Origin: Pseudomonas sp. W4I3
Lineage (GTDB): Bacteria; Pseudomonadota; Gammaproteobacteria; Pseudomonadales; Pseudomonadaceae
DNA: 64,000 bases
Direction: 5' to 3'
NCBI RefSeq assembly: GCF_030816195.1
Contig: NZ_JAUSXS010000001.1
Coordinates: 2,875,501-2,939,500 of the forward strand
Position 1 is the stretch's first letter; each line of letters starts with the position of its first letter. Both the position numbers and the translations under genes were made by a program. Below, one piece after another: positions 45,659 through 54,534 of the stretch. The notes below the pieces were generated by a model. That model saw nothing but the letters and a program-made list of their open reading frames with translations. It did no database searches and was not told the origin of the DNA.

Positions 45659-46657
45659 TCACTCCACCCGCAACACAATCTTGCCGATATGATCGCCACC
45701 TTCCATCCGCGCGTGCGCCTGGGCGGCGTCGGTGTATTCATACACCTTGTCGATGATCGGCAGGCAGCGCCCTTCGCTCAACACCGGCCATACATGTTCA
45801 CGCAATTGATCGGCTATCGCGGCCTTTTCTTCGCGGGTGCGGGCGCGCAAGAGCGAACCTGTGATCACCGCGCGTTTGCCGAGAATGGTCAGCAGGTCGA
45901 CATCATTGGCCTTGCCGCCACCCAGGAAGCCCAGCATTACCAGGTGGCCGTCCATGCCCAGCGCCTTGAGGTTGTTGTTGAGGTACGAGGCACCCATGAT
46001 GTCGAGGATCACATCGACGCCTTGGCCGGCGGTTTGCTCGGCGATGACCTCGGCAAAATCCTGTTCACGGTAATTGATCGGCTGCGCCCCGAGCTTGGCA
46101 ATCGCCGCGCATTTCTCGGCGCTGCCGGCGGTGGCAAACGCCTGGATACCGAATTCCTGGCAGAGCATCAAGGCGGTGGTACCGATGCCGCTGGTGCCGC
46201 CGTGGATCAGGGCGCGTTCGCCGTTACAGGCGCCGCCGAGACCGAACAGGTTGGCCCAGACGGTGAAAAAGGTTTCCGGCACGGCAGCGGCTTGAATCCA
46301 GTCCATGCCTTCGGGAATCGGCAACGCCTGGCTGGCCGGCACTGCGCAGAACTGTGCATAGCCGCCGCCATTGGTCAGGGCGCAGACCTTGTCGCCGAGC
46401 GCGTATTGATCCACGCCTTCGCCCAGTGCGACCACTTCACCGGCCACTTCCAGGCCTGGAATCGGGCTCATGCCGGGTTTCATCGGGTACTTGCCGGCCC
46501 GTTGCAGGGCGTCGGGGCGGTTGACCCCGGCCGCATGCACGCGAATCAGGATCTCGCCCGGGCCGGCCACCGGTACGTCGGCGCGACGCGGTTGCAGCAC
46601 GTCGGGGCCGCCAGGGGCGGTGATTTCGATCAGGGTCATTTCTTGTGGCAAGGTCAT
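45659..46657 (-). CDS. NAD(P)H quinone oxidoreductase (PIG3/zinc-free MDR family)
   Basis: The 332-residue protein is a medium-chain dehydrogenase of the TP53I3/quinone oxidoreductase group. It shows AGVNRPDALQRAGKYP, PGLEVAGEVVALGEGV and NADPH motif LIHGGTSGIGTTALMLCQEFG, without zinc ligands. It reduces quinones with NADPH. Five codons at the start before MTLIE may not be translated. It is tail to tail with the toxin gene, four bases apart. Confidence 0.92.
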   Translation of the reverse strand: MTLPQEMTLIEITAPGGPDVLQPRRADVPVAGPGEILIRVHAAGVNRPDALQRAGKYPMKPGMSPIPGLEVAGEVVALGEGVDQYALGDKVCALTNGGGYAQFCAVPASQALPIPEGMDWIQAAAVPETFFTVWANLFGLGGACNGERALIHGGTSGIGTTALMLCQEFGIQAFATAGSAEKCAAIAKLGAQPINYREQDFAEVIAEQTAGQGVDVILDIMGASYLNNNLKALGMDGHLVMLGFLGGGKANDVDLLTILGKRAVITGSLLRARTREEKAAIADQLREHVWPVLSEGRCLPIIDKVYEYTDAAQAHARMEGGDHIGKIVLRVE

Positions 46658-46870
46658 GAATGGGTTCCTGTAGCAATGAGCGTATGGGTTGGGACCGTGG
46701 CGAGCGGTGGACGGTTCAGCCAGATGATGCCCGAGCAGGCAACGTTTAGCTGCACCCTACCGCACAGGTTTGTCAGCGTCGACCGCGTAAGGACAGCACA
46801 CACCTGCAAGCCCGCCGTCGCGGCCAGCGCCACACTGGCAGCCGGTCATGTTGACGGACACAGGTGGCGT

Positions 46871-47257
46871 ATGAGCGAAGCAAGAAATCAAGATATCGGG
46901 CTGTTGTTTCTGCGGGTCAGCGGGGCGCTGTTTCTGCTGTGGGTGCACGGTTTGCCGAAACTGCTGCACTACAGCGAGCAACTGAAGCTGATCGAAGACC
47001 CGTTTCACTTGGGGGCGTCGGTTACCTTGCTGCTGGCGATATTTGCCGAGGTGCTGTGCCCGCTGTTGATCATCGCGGGAATGTGGGTGCGCCTGGCCTG
47101 CCTGCCGATCCTGGCGGTGCTGGTGATCGCGCTGCTGGTGGTGCATCCAGAGTGGACGCTGTTCGAAGGGCAGTTTGGCTGGCTGTTGATGATCATCTTC
47201 AGCAGCCTCCTGATCGCGGGGCCGGGGAGTCTGCGGCTGGGGCGGCGATTGGCCTGA
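46871..47257 (+). CDS. DoxX-family membrane protein
   Basis: The 128-residue protein has four predicted helices and DoxX-like features: GLLFLRVSGALFLLWVHGLPKLLH, LLLAIFAEVLCPLLIIAGMWVRLA, FGWLLMIIFSSLLIAGPG. Family members are small membrane subunits of redox complexes or unknown. It is divergent from the quinone oxidoreductase, which may be meaningful as DoxX proteins relate to quinone redox. Confidence 0.88.
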   Translation: MSEARNQDIGLLFLRVSGALFLLWVHGLPKLLHYSEQLKLIEDPFHLGASVTLLLAIFAEVLCPLLIIAGMWVRLACLPILAVLVIALLVVHPEWTLFEGQFGWLLMIIFSSLLIAGPGSLRLGRRLA

Positions 47258-47276
47258 ATTAAAAAGGCCGGGCAAA

Positions 47277-47306
47277 CCCTGATGCCAGTCATCCAGGGCT
47301 TTTTTT
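47277..47306 (+). terminator. Rho-independent terminator after doxX-like gene
   Basis: CCCTG and CAGGG form a short stem (loop 12 bases) followed by GCTTTTTTT, 20 bases after the DoxX stop codon. The T-run supports it, though the stem is short. Confidence 0.55.
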
Positions 47307-47404
47307 GTAGGAGCGAGCTTGCTCGCGAAGAACTCAGAGCCGCCGCGTTTATCCAGAATGAACGCGTTGCCTGGGCGTTTTTCGCGAGCAAGCTCGCTCC
47401 TACA
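47306..47404. repeat. REPIN, TGTAGGAGCGAGCTTGCTCGCGAA class
   Basis: Perfect inverted arms TGTAGGAGCGAGCTTGCTCG and its complement (ending at 47404) enclose a loop with GCGTT/AACGC pairing. Same class as 22084-22183. Located in a convergent gap. Confidence 0.92.
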
Positions 47405-47412
47405 GGGATTAC

Positions 47413-48231
47413 TCAGCGGTTCAGGAACGCCAGCAGGTCTTCATTGAGCGCTTGGGCGTGGGTCACGGCAAACCCGTGCGGCGCGTCCTTGTACACCTTC
47501 AGTTCGGCGCCCTTGATCATCTGGGCGGCAACCTTGCCGGTGGTTTCGAACGGCACGATCTGGTCGCCGTCACCGTGGATGACCAGGGTCGGCACGTCGA
47601 TCTTGGCCATGTCCGGGCGGAAGTCGGTCTGGGAGAAAGCGGTCACGCAGTCCACGGTGGATTTGAGCGAGGCTTGCAGCGCGATCTGCAGGGTCTGGGT
47701 GAGCACACCCTCCGAGACTGTCTGGCCCTGGTTGATACCGAAGAACGGCGTGTTGAAATCGCTGATGAATTGCGCACGGTCCTTGAGCAGGCCAGCCTTG
47801 ATGCCGTCGAATACGTCGTTGGGCACGCCCTGTGGGTAGTCGGGTTTCTGGCCGAAGATCGGCGTCACCGCACCGAGCAGTACCAGCCCGGCGACCCGTG
47901 CGCTGCCATGGCGCGCGATGTAGCGGGCCACATCACCGCCGCCCATGGAGAAGCCCACCAGGGTCACGTCCTTGAGGTCCAGGTGTTCGATCAACTGGGC
48001 GATATCGTCGGCGAAGGTGTCGTAGTCGTTGCCAGTCCACGGCTGGTCCGAGCGACCAAAGCCTCGGCGGTCGAACGCAATGGTGCGAAAGCCGCGGCTG
48101 CTCAGGTATTCCATCTGGTATTCCCACATATCGGCATCCAGCGGCCAGCCGTGGCTGAACAGCACGGGCTTGCCGCTACCCCAGTCCTTGAAATAGATCT
48201 GGGTACCGTCTTTTGCAACGAATGTGCTCAT
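47413..48231 (-). CDS. Alpha/beta hydrolase (aryl esterase / non-haem chloroperoxidase family)
   Basis: The 272-residue protein has the family signatures FSHGWPLDADMWEYQM, DRRGFGRSDQPW, nucleophile GFSMGGGDVARYIARHG, an acid near VIHGDGDQIVPFE and His in DAPHGFAVTH. Members act as esterases and, in acetate, as perhydrolases. It is single-gene with a short gap to the barrel gene downstream on the map; substrate unknown. Confidence 0.92.
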   Translation of the reverse strand: MSTFVAKDGTQIYFKDWGSGKPVLFSHGWPLDADMWEYQMEYLSSRGFRTIAFDRRGFGRSDQPWTGNDYDTFADDIAQLIEHLDLKDVTLVGFSMGGGDVARYIARHGSARVAGLVLLGAVTPIFGQKPDYPQGVPNDVFDGIKAGLLKDRAQFISDFNTPFFGINQGQTVSEGVLTQTLQIALQASLKSTVDCVTAFSQTDFRPDMAKIDVPTLVIHGDGDQIVPFETTGKVAAQMIKGAELKVYKDAPHGFAVTHAQALNEDLLAFLNR

Positions 48232-48340
48232 CTGAAACTCCTTTGTGCATGAACGAGTGGGTGAAAAATCCGCCTTAGTGCATCAAGAAAAGCCTGCGCC
48301 AAAAGCCGACGCCCGGCTTGTATCGGTGTGCTCGCCTGCG

Positions 48341-49732
48341 TTACCAACTGAACTTGAGTTCCACGCCCAGGTAATTGCTGTCATGCCCGCCGGCATCGCG
48401 CAGGGTCTGGCCAACCGCGTAGTGCACGGCTTCGACCGCGCCGGTCAGGTTCGAGGTGAAGGCGTAGTCGGTGCGCAGCTGACCGTAGGCACCGGTCCAG
48501 CGTTCGCCCTGGCCCGCAGTCCCGGCGACTGGCAGGTTGGGCTGGGTGTAGACCGCGTCTGCGGTGGTTTGCCGCCACAACAAGCCGACGGCGGTTTGCA
48601 CGCTGAGCTTGGCGATGGGCTTGATGGTGATCGACGGCTTGACGTGAATCAGGTTGCTGTAGCCGGTATAGCCCGCCAGGGAAAAGTAGTAGCCGTTGGG
48701 GAACAGCGGGTTGAAGGTGCCCACGGTTCCATCACCGGTTTTGCGGTCGCCGGAGGCGATGTCCAGTTGCAAGCCGAGGCGCGGTTTCCACGCCAGGCTG
48801 TCGAAGGTGTAGCCGGTGCGGCTGCCGCCGGCCCAGGCGCGGATAGCCTTGTTGCCCACCGAGCCACGTTGCAGCATGGCTTCGATGTCCCAGTCGAAGC
48901 CTTGTGCCGCGCCGCCCAGGCGCGCATCCAGCAGCTGACGCGTCTCGTCGCCGTCAGCGTCCAGATAGTGCGCCGCGCTGCGCTCATACACGCCGTAGTA
49001 GGCCGACAGTTCATTCGTACCGCCCACCAGACGCTCGACCCGCAGCAGGTGAAAGCGCGCGTCACTGTTGGACTTGTCATCGAAATGCCGGCCGTCCTGG
49101 TACTGCACCGGTTGGCTGGCAATCCCGATAAAGCGCCAATTCGACGTTTCCCAGTCGGCCCACAACGCATCGAACGACTGCCGCACATTCGGGCCGTCCC
49201 GTGACGAAATGAAGCGCTGCAAGTCGAAGGCAAAATCCTGACGGCCGATACGGCTCTTAAACGTGCCGTTGCTGAAGGTGTTCACGTACTCGGCAAAGGC
49301 CAGGCGCACATCCACGCGGTTCTGATCGGCGCCACCGACGGTGGTCTTGTCATAGGCGCGCACGTCTTCGAGCTGGGTGAACACGCGCCAGTGCTCATTC
49401 AAGTGCAGGTCGGCGTGAACCTGGAAGCGCTGGATCAGGTAGCGATCACGGGCCACGTTCTTCACGCCGAAACCGCTGGCGTCATTCATCTCGAAGCGCT
49501 CGCGCAAGGTCGCGCCCAGGGACAGGTAGGTGAACGGGTTGGCGCCCGACAACGGGATGTACTTGAGGTTATCCAGCGGCTGCGTGCGCAGCGCCGGATC
49601 CTTGAGCACCGACCAGTCTTCCTGCCAGCGGTTGGCCTTGATCGCCGGTCGGCTCGGTTGATCGTCGGCATGGACGCCACCGACGAGCAGCGGCCACAGC
49701 ACGGCCAGGCTCCAGCCTGTGTGACGAATCAT
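48341..49732 (-). CDS. Alginate-export-type outer membrane beta-barrel protein
   Basis: The 463-residue product (ATG 49732) has a signal peptide (to about VHA, residue 22) and an alternating-strand barrel of the alginate_exp (AlgE-like) group: YLSLGATLRERFEMND, RYLIQRFQVHADLHLNEHWRVFTQLEDVRAYD, RIGRQDFAFDLQRFISSRDGPNVRQSFDALW, ending GVELKFSW with aromatic terminal residues. There are no alginate genes, so it is more likely a channel for another anionic or small compound. Start overlaps the glyoxalase-fold gene stop by ATGA. Confidence 0.88.
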   Translation of the reverse strand: MIRHTGWSLAVLWPLLVGGVHADDQPSRPAIKANRWQEDWSVLKDPALRTQPLDNLKYIPLSGANPFTYLSLGATLRERFEMNDASGFGVKNVARDRYLIQRFQVHADLHLNEHWRVFTQLEDVRAYDKTTVGGADQNRVDVRLAFAEYVNTFSNGTFKSRIGRQDFAFDLQRFISSRDGPNVRQSFDALWADWETSNWRFIGIASQPVQYQDGRHFDDKSNSDARFHLLRVERLVGGTNELSAYYGVYERSAAHYLDADGDETRQLLDARLGGAAQGFDWDIEAMLQRGSVGNKAIRAWAGGSRTGYTFDSLAWKPRLGLQLDIASGDRKTGDGTVGTFNPLFPNGYYFSLAGYTGYSNLIHVKPSITIKPIAKLSVQTAVGLLWRQTTADAVYTQPNLPVAGTAGQGERWTGAYGQLRTDYAFTSNLTGAVEAVHYAVGQTLRDAGGHDSNYLGVELKFSW

Positions 49733-50631
49733 TTTGCCGCGGTGAGCTGGTGAATTTCCGCGACATAACCGCCGGGGAATTCGACCAGTGCACTGCGCCG
49801 GCCTTTGCTGTCGAACGCCGGCACCAGCACCTTGGCCCCGGAAGCGTTGGCCTTGCCGAGGGTGGCGGCCAGGTCGCTGACCTGATAACCGGTGGTGTCG
49901 TGGCCGAACGGGTAGGGCAGTTGGCCGTTGGTGACCAGCACCGCCATGCGCCCGAAGGCTGACTCGATCTCGACGCGACGATAATTGCCGTTCGCCTGGC
50001 CCACATCGGCCGCAGGGGCGTGCTTGTCGTCGCTCACGATTTTGCCGTGGGAGAAACCGAGAAACGCCTTTATAAAGCGCTCGGCGCTGTCGTTGGACAC
50101 GTACACGCGGTTTTCCGGAACGGTCTCGAACGCCGCGTAATCCGGGGTCTTGGTGTGCCAGTAGAGCTGCATGTTCACACCGCCCGGCCACTGCACCACG
50201 GCGTCACGACCGATGGGGTCGGGAAAATCGCTGACGATCACATCGGCGCCATTGTCCCGCGCCGCCTTGAGGGCCACGTCCATGTCCTTGACCAGATAGC
50301 CGTTGCGCTCCTGGCCGAACGGGTGTGGCACGGGCGTGGTAAAGCCGAACAGCGAAACCGTGCCCGCCGGGGTCTGCAGCAATTGCGAGGTGGTGCTGCT
50401 CGGCACCGGCAGCACATTCACCGCCACCTGGGGCGTGCTCTTGCCGCCGAACGTGGCCAGGAAGCTCTGGGCGAAACGGTCGACATCGGCCGGCGCGACA
50501 TACACATGGCTGGTGTCGTATTGCGGCGCGACCGCTACGCTTGGGGTGGCCGCCAAAGCGCTGTTCATCACTGCGCTTGCCAACAGCGTCAATGCCACGG
50601 ATATCTTGATTGCTTTGTTACGCATGCCCAT
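49729..50631 (-). CDS. Exported VOC (glyoxalase-fold) protein
   Basis: The 300-residue protein has a signal peptide (cleavage about residue 27, ALA) and two VOC-type halves (about 40-165, including FGFTTPVPHPFGQERNGYLVKDMDVALKAARDNGADV and VVQWPGGVNMQLYWH; and 170-295, with FGRMAVLVTNGQLPYPFGHDTTGYQVSDL and LVEFPGGYVAEIHQL). The periplasmic location is unusual for a glyoxalase/dioxygenase-like fold. It is translationally coupled to the barrel gene. An alternative ATG at 50625 shortens it by two residues. Confidence 0.85.
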   Translation of the reverse strand: MGMRNKAIKISVALTLLASAVMNSALAATPSVAVAPQYDTSHVYVAPADVDRFAQSFLATFGGKSTPQVAVNVLPVPSSTTSQLLQTPAGTVSLFGFTTPVPHPFGQERNGYLVKDMDVALKAARDNGADVIVSDFPDPIGRDAVVQWPGGVNMQLYWHTKTPDYAAFETVPENRVYVSNDSAERFIKAFLGFSHGKIVSDDKHAPAADVGQANGNYRRVEIESAFGRMAVLVTNGQLPYPFGHDTTGYQVSDLAATLGKANASGAKVLVPAFDSKGRRSALVEFPGGYVAEIHQLTAAK

Positions 50632-50772
50632 TCTCCAGCGCTTCTACGGGTTCGAAAGCCGTGAGGTTAGGGCGCGGGGGGCAGTGGGAATTGTACGGAC
50701 GTGCTCGGTTGAACGTTTCAGCGGCCAGGCATGTCCACCGAACTCTTCCGTCAGATCACACAGGTGAACGAA

Positions 50773-51840
50773 ATGGCCAAGACTTACAGCTATGCCGCTC
50801 GGGACTCCAAGGATTCGCTCAAACCCTTTACTTTCGAGCGCCGCGCCCCCGGCGCGGATGACGTACAGATCGACATTCTGTATTGCGGCGTGTGCCATTC
50901 AGACTTGCACACGGCCCGTAACGAGTGGAACAACACCCTTTACCCGTCGGTGCCCGGCCATGAAATTGTAGGCCGTGTGACGGCAGTGGGCGCCAATGTG
51001 AAGAAATTCAAGGTGGGTGACCTGGCGGGCGTTGGCTGCATGGTCGACAGCTGCCAGCACTGCGCGTCCTGCGCCGAGGGTGAGGAGCAGTATTGCGAGA
51101 ACGGCTTTACCGGGACCTATAACGGGCCTCTGTTCGGTGGCGAGAACACCTACGGCGGCTATTCGGACAACATTGTGGTCAAGGAGCAGTTCGTACTGCG
51201 TATTTCCCACGACGACTCGAACCTGGCGGCGGTGGCGCCTCTGCTGTGTGCCGGGATTACCACGTATTCGCCGCTGCACCACTGGAAGGTTGGGCCGGGC
51301 AAGAAGGTCGGGGTGGTCGGGCTTGGGGGGCTTGGGCACATGGCGGTGAAGATTGCTCATGCGATGGGGGCGCATGTGACGTTGTTTACCACGTCGCCGA
51401 ACAAGCGTGAGGATGGGTTGCGCTTGGGGGCTGATCAGGTGGTGGTGTCGAAGAATGCCGACGAGATGGCCAAGGTGGTCAACAGCCTGGACTTTATTCT
51501 CAACACGGTGGCTGCGCCGCATGATCTTGATGCGTTTGTCAGTTTGCTCAAGCGGGATGGGACGATGACGCTGGTGGGGGCTCCGGACAGTCCGCATCCT
51601 TCGCCTGCGGTGTTCAACTTGATCTTCAAGCGTCGCAGTTTGGCGGGGTCTTTGATTGGTGGGATTCAGGAGACTCAGGAGATGCTGGATTTTTGCGCTG
51701 AGCATGGGATTGTTTCGGATGTTGAGATGATTGATATCCAGGGGATTAATGAGGCGTATGAGCGGATGTTGAAGGGGGATGTGAAGTATCGGTTTGTGGT
51801 TGATATGGAGAGTTTGAAGAAGGAGAGTCGGGTGGCTTGA
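50773..51840 (+). CDS. Zinc-dependent NADP alcohol dehydrogenase (YahK/AdhC-like)
   Basis: The 355-residue medium-chain dehydrogenase has catalytic zinc residues (CGVCHSDLHTARNEW, GHEIVGRV), structural zinc cysteines (CQHCASCAEGEEQYC), and cofactor motif GLGGLGHMAVKIAHAMGAHV. The group includes E. coli YahK and cinnamyl-alcohol-type aldehyde reductases. ATG 50773 is preferred over an upstream in-frame ATG since homologous sequence starts there. The gene's last third is noticeably T/G-rich at third positions compared with neighbours. Confidence 0.92.
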   Translation: MAKTYSYAARDSKDSLKPFTFERRAPGADDVQIDILYCGVCHSDLHTARNEWNNTLYPSVPGHEIVGRVTAVGANVKKFKVGDLAGVGCMVDSCQHCASCAEGEEQYCENGFTGTYNGPLFGGENTYGGYSDNIVVKEQFVLRISHDDSNLAAVAPLLCAGITTYSPLHHWKVGPGKKVGVVGLGGLGHMAVKIAHAMGAHVTLFTTSPNKREDGLRLGADQVVVSKNADEMAKVVNSLDFILNTVAAPHDLDAFVSLLKRDGTMTLVGAPDSPHPSPAVFNLIFKRRSLAGSLIGGIQETQEMLDFCAEHGIVSDVEMIDIQGINEAYERMLKGDVKYRFVVDMESLKKESRVA

Positions 51841-51844
51841 TCCA

Positions 51845-52648
51845 GTTGGGTTGGATTGAGTACATATCCGTTGCTGCGGTAACGGCTACTTAGGGTTCCG
51901 CTCTTACAGCGGGTCACTTTTGGAGGGACCCAAAAGTAACCAAAAGGTCCTCGCCCCACCACTCGGCACCTCGCCCAGGCTCGGTGTGCCCGAACGCAGG
52001 CTTGAATCCGTGGGCCGCCGCCATGCGCCATCCATGGCGCAGGGCGGCTAACCCGGCGTCCTGCCGGGTTACCCACGGATTCAAACCTGCGTTCGGCCAG
52101 CGTGGTTTGACGGGGCGACCGGGATCAAAAGCAAGAGCGACTCGCTTCGCATCGTAGATAGGCAAGAATCAGCGCCGTACTGTGGCGAGGGAGCTTGCTC
52201 CCGCAGGCGCGCGAAGCGGCCCTCGCTCTTCAAGACTGGGACTGCTACGCAGTCCAGCGGGAGCAAGCTCCCTCGCCACAGGTTATTGATTGGCTGAGCG
52301 GTCGTGCACCCCCCACCGATCAGGTCGGCTCTAAGGCCGCCTCGCTTTGCTTTTGCTTTTGATCTTAAGCGCCCCGTTAAACCACGCTGGCCGGAATTCG
52401 ATAGTGATTTGGGGGGTAAACCGGCAGGACGCCGGTTTAGCCGCCCCGCGCCATGGATGGCGCGTGGCGGCGGCCCCCCAAATCACTGTCGGATTACGGG
52501 CACACCGAGCGTGAGCGAGGTGCCGAGTGGTGGGGCAAGGGCCCTTTGGTTACTTTGGGGCTTTTCCAAAGTGACCCGCTGTAAGAGCGGAACCCTAAGC
52601 CGCCGTTACCTAAATAACGGATATGTACCCGATCAACTCCAATCCAAC
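51845..52648. repeat. Giant inverted repeat (two about 300-bp arms) filling a convergent gap
   Basis: The left arm (51845 to about 52150) and right arm (about 52340 to 52648) are complementary along most of their length. Paired landmarks are GTTGGATT / AATCCAAC at the outer edges, GTACATATCC / GGATATGTAC, AGGGTTCCGCTCTTACAGCG / its complement, CCCCACCACTCGGCACCTCG / its complement, and GGCCAGCGTGGTTT / AAACCACGCTGGCC. Each arm has an internal hairpin around CGCCATCCATGGCGC. The centre is a REPIN. No gene is seen in it. Confidence 0.85.
52181..52280. repeat. REPIN, GAGGGAGCTTGCTCCC class, nested in giant inverted repeat
   Basis: Inverted arms TGTGGCGAGGGAGCTTGCTC (52181-52200) and its complement (52261-52280). 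It is the only member of this class in the window and sits at the loop of the larger repeat. Confidence 0.92.
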
Positions 52649-52649
52649 A

Positions 52650-53222
52650 TCAGGCCACCATGATGATCTTGGACACCAACTCCACCACCGTCTTGGCCTG
52701 CAACTTCCTCATCAACCGCGCCCGATGCACCTCCACCGTCCGGTGCGAAATCCCCAGCCGCAGCGCAATCTCCTTGGACTTGAGCCCATTGACAATATGC
52801 ATGGCAATTTCCCGCTCCCGCGGCGTAAGGTCCCCCGTGCCCTGATGGGTACGGTCCAGCCGCTCGAAATGCCAGATCATCAGCTTGAACGGATCCCTGG
52901 GCGTAAGTGTGTAGCCATGGGACTTGGCCCAGAACACCTCGCCGTTGCGATGCTGCATAAAACGCTCGTCGGAATAAAACCCGTTGTCGCTGTCAAGCAA
53001 CCAGTCATGGCTGCGCTTGCCGATGGCCTGGTAGTCGGCCTGGGACGGGTAGATCAGCAGGGTCAACTGATTGAGCAGCGTCTCGCGGGTGTAGCCGAAC
53101 AGATTGAGGAACGCGTCGTTGCAGTCGAGCATCACGCGGTTGCTGGTGACCAGCTGCGGAGCGGGGGACAGCTTGAACGCCAGGCGTTCGAGGTCTTGGA
53201 GGGGCTGGGTAAACACGGTCAT
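52650..53222 (-). CDS. PAS-LuxR family transcriptional regulator
   Basis: The 190-residue protein (ATG 53222) has an N-terminal PAS-like domain (VMLDCNDAFLNLFGYTRETLLNQ, then FMQHRNGEVFWAKSHGY) and a C-terminal LuxR HTH (LTPREREIAMHIVNGLKSKEIALRLGISHRTVEVHRARLM). It has no receiver phosphorylation site. It is divergent from the thiolase operon with the inverted repeat ACTACTTA-N6-TAAGTAGT between. It probably controls that operon in response to a small ligand bound in PAS. Confidence 0.9.
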   Translation of the reverse strand: MTVFTQPLQDLERLAFKLSPAPQLVTSNRVMLDCNDAFLNLFGYTRETLLNQLTLLIYPSQADYQAIGKRSHDWLLDSDNGFYSDERFMQHRNGEVFWAKSHGYTLTPRDPFKLMIWHFERLDRTHQGTGDLTPREREIAMHIVNGLKSKEIALRLGISHRTVEVHRARLMRKLQAKTVVELVSKIIMVA

Positions 53223-53257
53223 TGGGCATCCTGCCTCGTTGTTCAACTCACTGGCAG

Positions 53258-53279
53258 ACTACTTATCCATGTAAGTAGT
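53258..53279. promoter_or_regulatory. Putative LuxR-type operator
   Basis: ACTACTTA (53258-53265) and TAAGTAGT (53272-53279) form perfect 8-base arms with a six-base spacer, in the 130-base divergent gap between the PAS-LuxR and thiolase genes. Confidence 0.65.
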
Positions 53280-53352
53280 TACACGAATTGGCGCGCGACC
53301 AGAGGTGAGTCATTGTAGGGAAAATCCGGTTCAAGAATAGAAGAAACTGATT

Positions 53353-54531
53353 ATGCCTGTTGATTGCGTGTCTATCGTTGCCGCTGGTCATTCGCGTTTT
53401 GGTCGCCTGGAAGGCACCACGCTGGAGGATCTGATTGTCCAGGTCACGCGCGAGGCCCTCAGCGATGCCGCACTCGATGCGTCGCAGATCGACGCGCTGT
53501 TCCTTGGCCATTTCAATGCCGGGCTGGTGCCCGATGGGTTTGCCGCTTCGTTGCTGCTGCAGGCCGACCCAGGGTTGCGCTTCAAGCCGGCCACGCGTTG
53601 TGAGAACGCCTGTGCGTCCGGTTCGGCGGCGATCCAGGCCGGGGTCAATGCAATTTTGTCCGGCAGCGCCGAGTTGGTGCTGGTGGTGGGGGCGGAGAAA
53701 ATGACCCACACCTCAACGGCCGCCGTCACCCAGGCGCTGGCCGGTGCCGGTTACCAGAACGATGCAGCCGAAGCCGGCTTGAGTTTCCCGCAGTTATTCG
53801 GCCGCGCCGCTCGCCAATACGCCGAGCGCTATCACTGCCCGCTGGGCTCGATGGCGGCGATTGCCACCAAGAACCACTCCAATGCCATGGCCAACCCGTT
53901 GGCGCAGATGCACCGGGAGATGAATTTCGAACACTGCAACAATGTGTCCCAGAGCAATCCTTTCGTGGCCGAGTCGCTGCGCCTCACCGATTGTTCGCTG
54001 ATCAGCGATGGTGCGGCGGCGATTGTGTTGGCTTCGCCCAAGCGCGCGCGCGCGTTCCGCCGCGATGTGCAGATCCGTGCGATGACCCAGGTCAATGACA
54101 CCTTGCCCATCGCCCAGCGCGACATCCTGGCATTTGAGGGACCGCAGCGTGCGATTCATTCGGCGCTGCGCGGGGCGAATGTGACCCTGGCGGACCTGAG
54201 CTTCGCCGAGGTGCACGATTGCTTCACCATCGCCGAATTGCTGATCTATGAAGCCATGGGCCTGGCGCCCAAGGGCGAAGGGCATCGTGTGCTTGACAGT
54301 GGCGTGGTGCGCGCCGGCGGGCGCTTGCCGGTGAACCTGTCCGGCGGGCTCAAGGCCAAGGGCCATCCCGTCGGCGCCACCGGTGTGTCGATGCATGCCC
54401 TGGCGTTCCGGCAGTTGACCGGCGAGCCGATTGGCCTGGCGGTGCCCAATGCGGAGTTCGGGCTGGTGTTCAACATGGGCGGCATGGCGGTGGCCAACTA
54501 CGCCTCGGTCCTGCACGCGCGCCGGTACTGA
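53353..54531 (+). CDS. Thiolase-superfamily enzyme (SCP2-type acetyl-CoA acetyltransferase)
   Basis: The 392-residue protein has the active Cys near residue 89 (RCENACASGSAAI), His in FAEVHDCFTIAE and the C-terminal GGLKAKGHPVGATGVSM. The HDCFT form is typical of SCP2-type/non-classical thiolases in degradation of branched or aromatic side chains. It is three bases upstream of the acyl-CoA ligase gene, so it probably cleaves a beta-keto derivative of the acid that ligase activates. Confidence 0.92.
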   Translation: MPVDCVSIVAAGHSRFGRLEGTTLEDLIVQVTREALSDAALDASQIDALFLGHFNAGLVPDGFAASLLLQADPGLRFKPATRCENACASGSAAIQAGVNAILSGSAELVLVVGAEKMTHTSTAAVTQALAGAGYQNDAAEAGLSFPQLFGRAARQYAERYHCPLGSMAAIATKNHSNAMANPLAQMHREMNFEHCNNVSQSNPFVAESLRLTDCSLISDGAAAIVLASPKRARAFRRDVQIRAMTQVNDTLPIAQRDILAFEGPQRAIHSALRGANVTLADLSFAEVHDCFTIAELLIYEAMGLAPKGEGHRVLDSGVVRAGGRLPVNLSGGLKAKGHPVGATGVSMHALAFRQLTGEPIGLAVPNAEFGLVFNMGGMAVANYASVLHARRY

Positions 54532-54534
54532 GCC

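Noticed and set aside
48341..49732. Alginate export porin (algE)
   Set aside because: Family resemblance only; there are no alginate biosynthesis genes and the gene is coupled to a periplasmic glyoxalase-fold protein.
48341..50191. 616-residue minus-strand open frame extending the barrel protein upstream
   Set aside because: The portion above 49732 is out of frame within the glyoxalase-fold gene; a signal peptide begins exactly at 49732.
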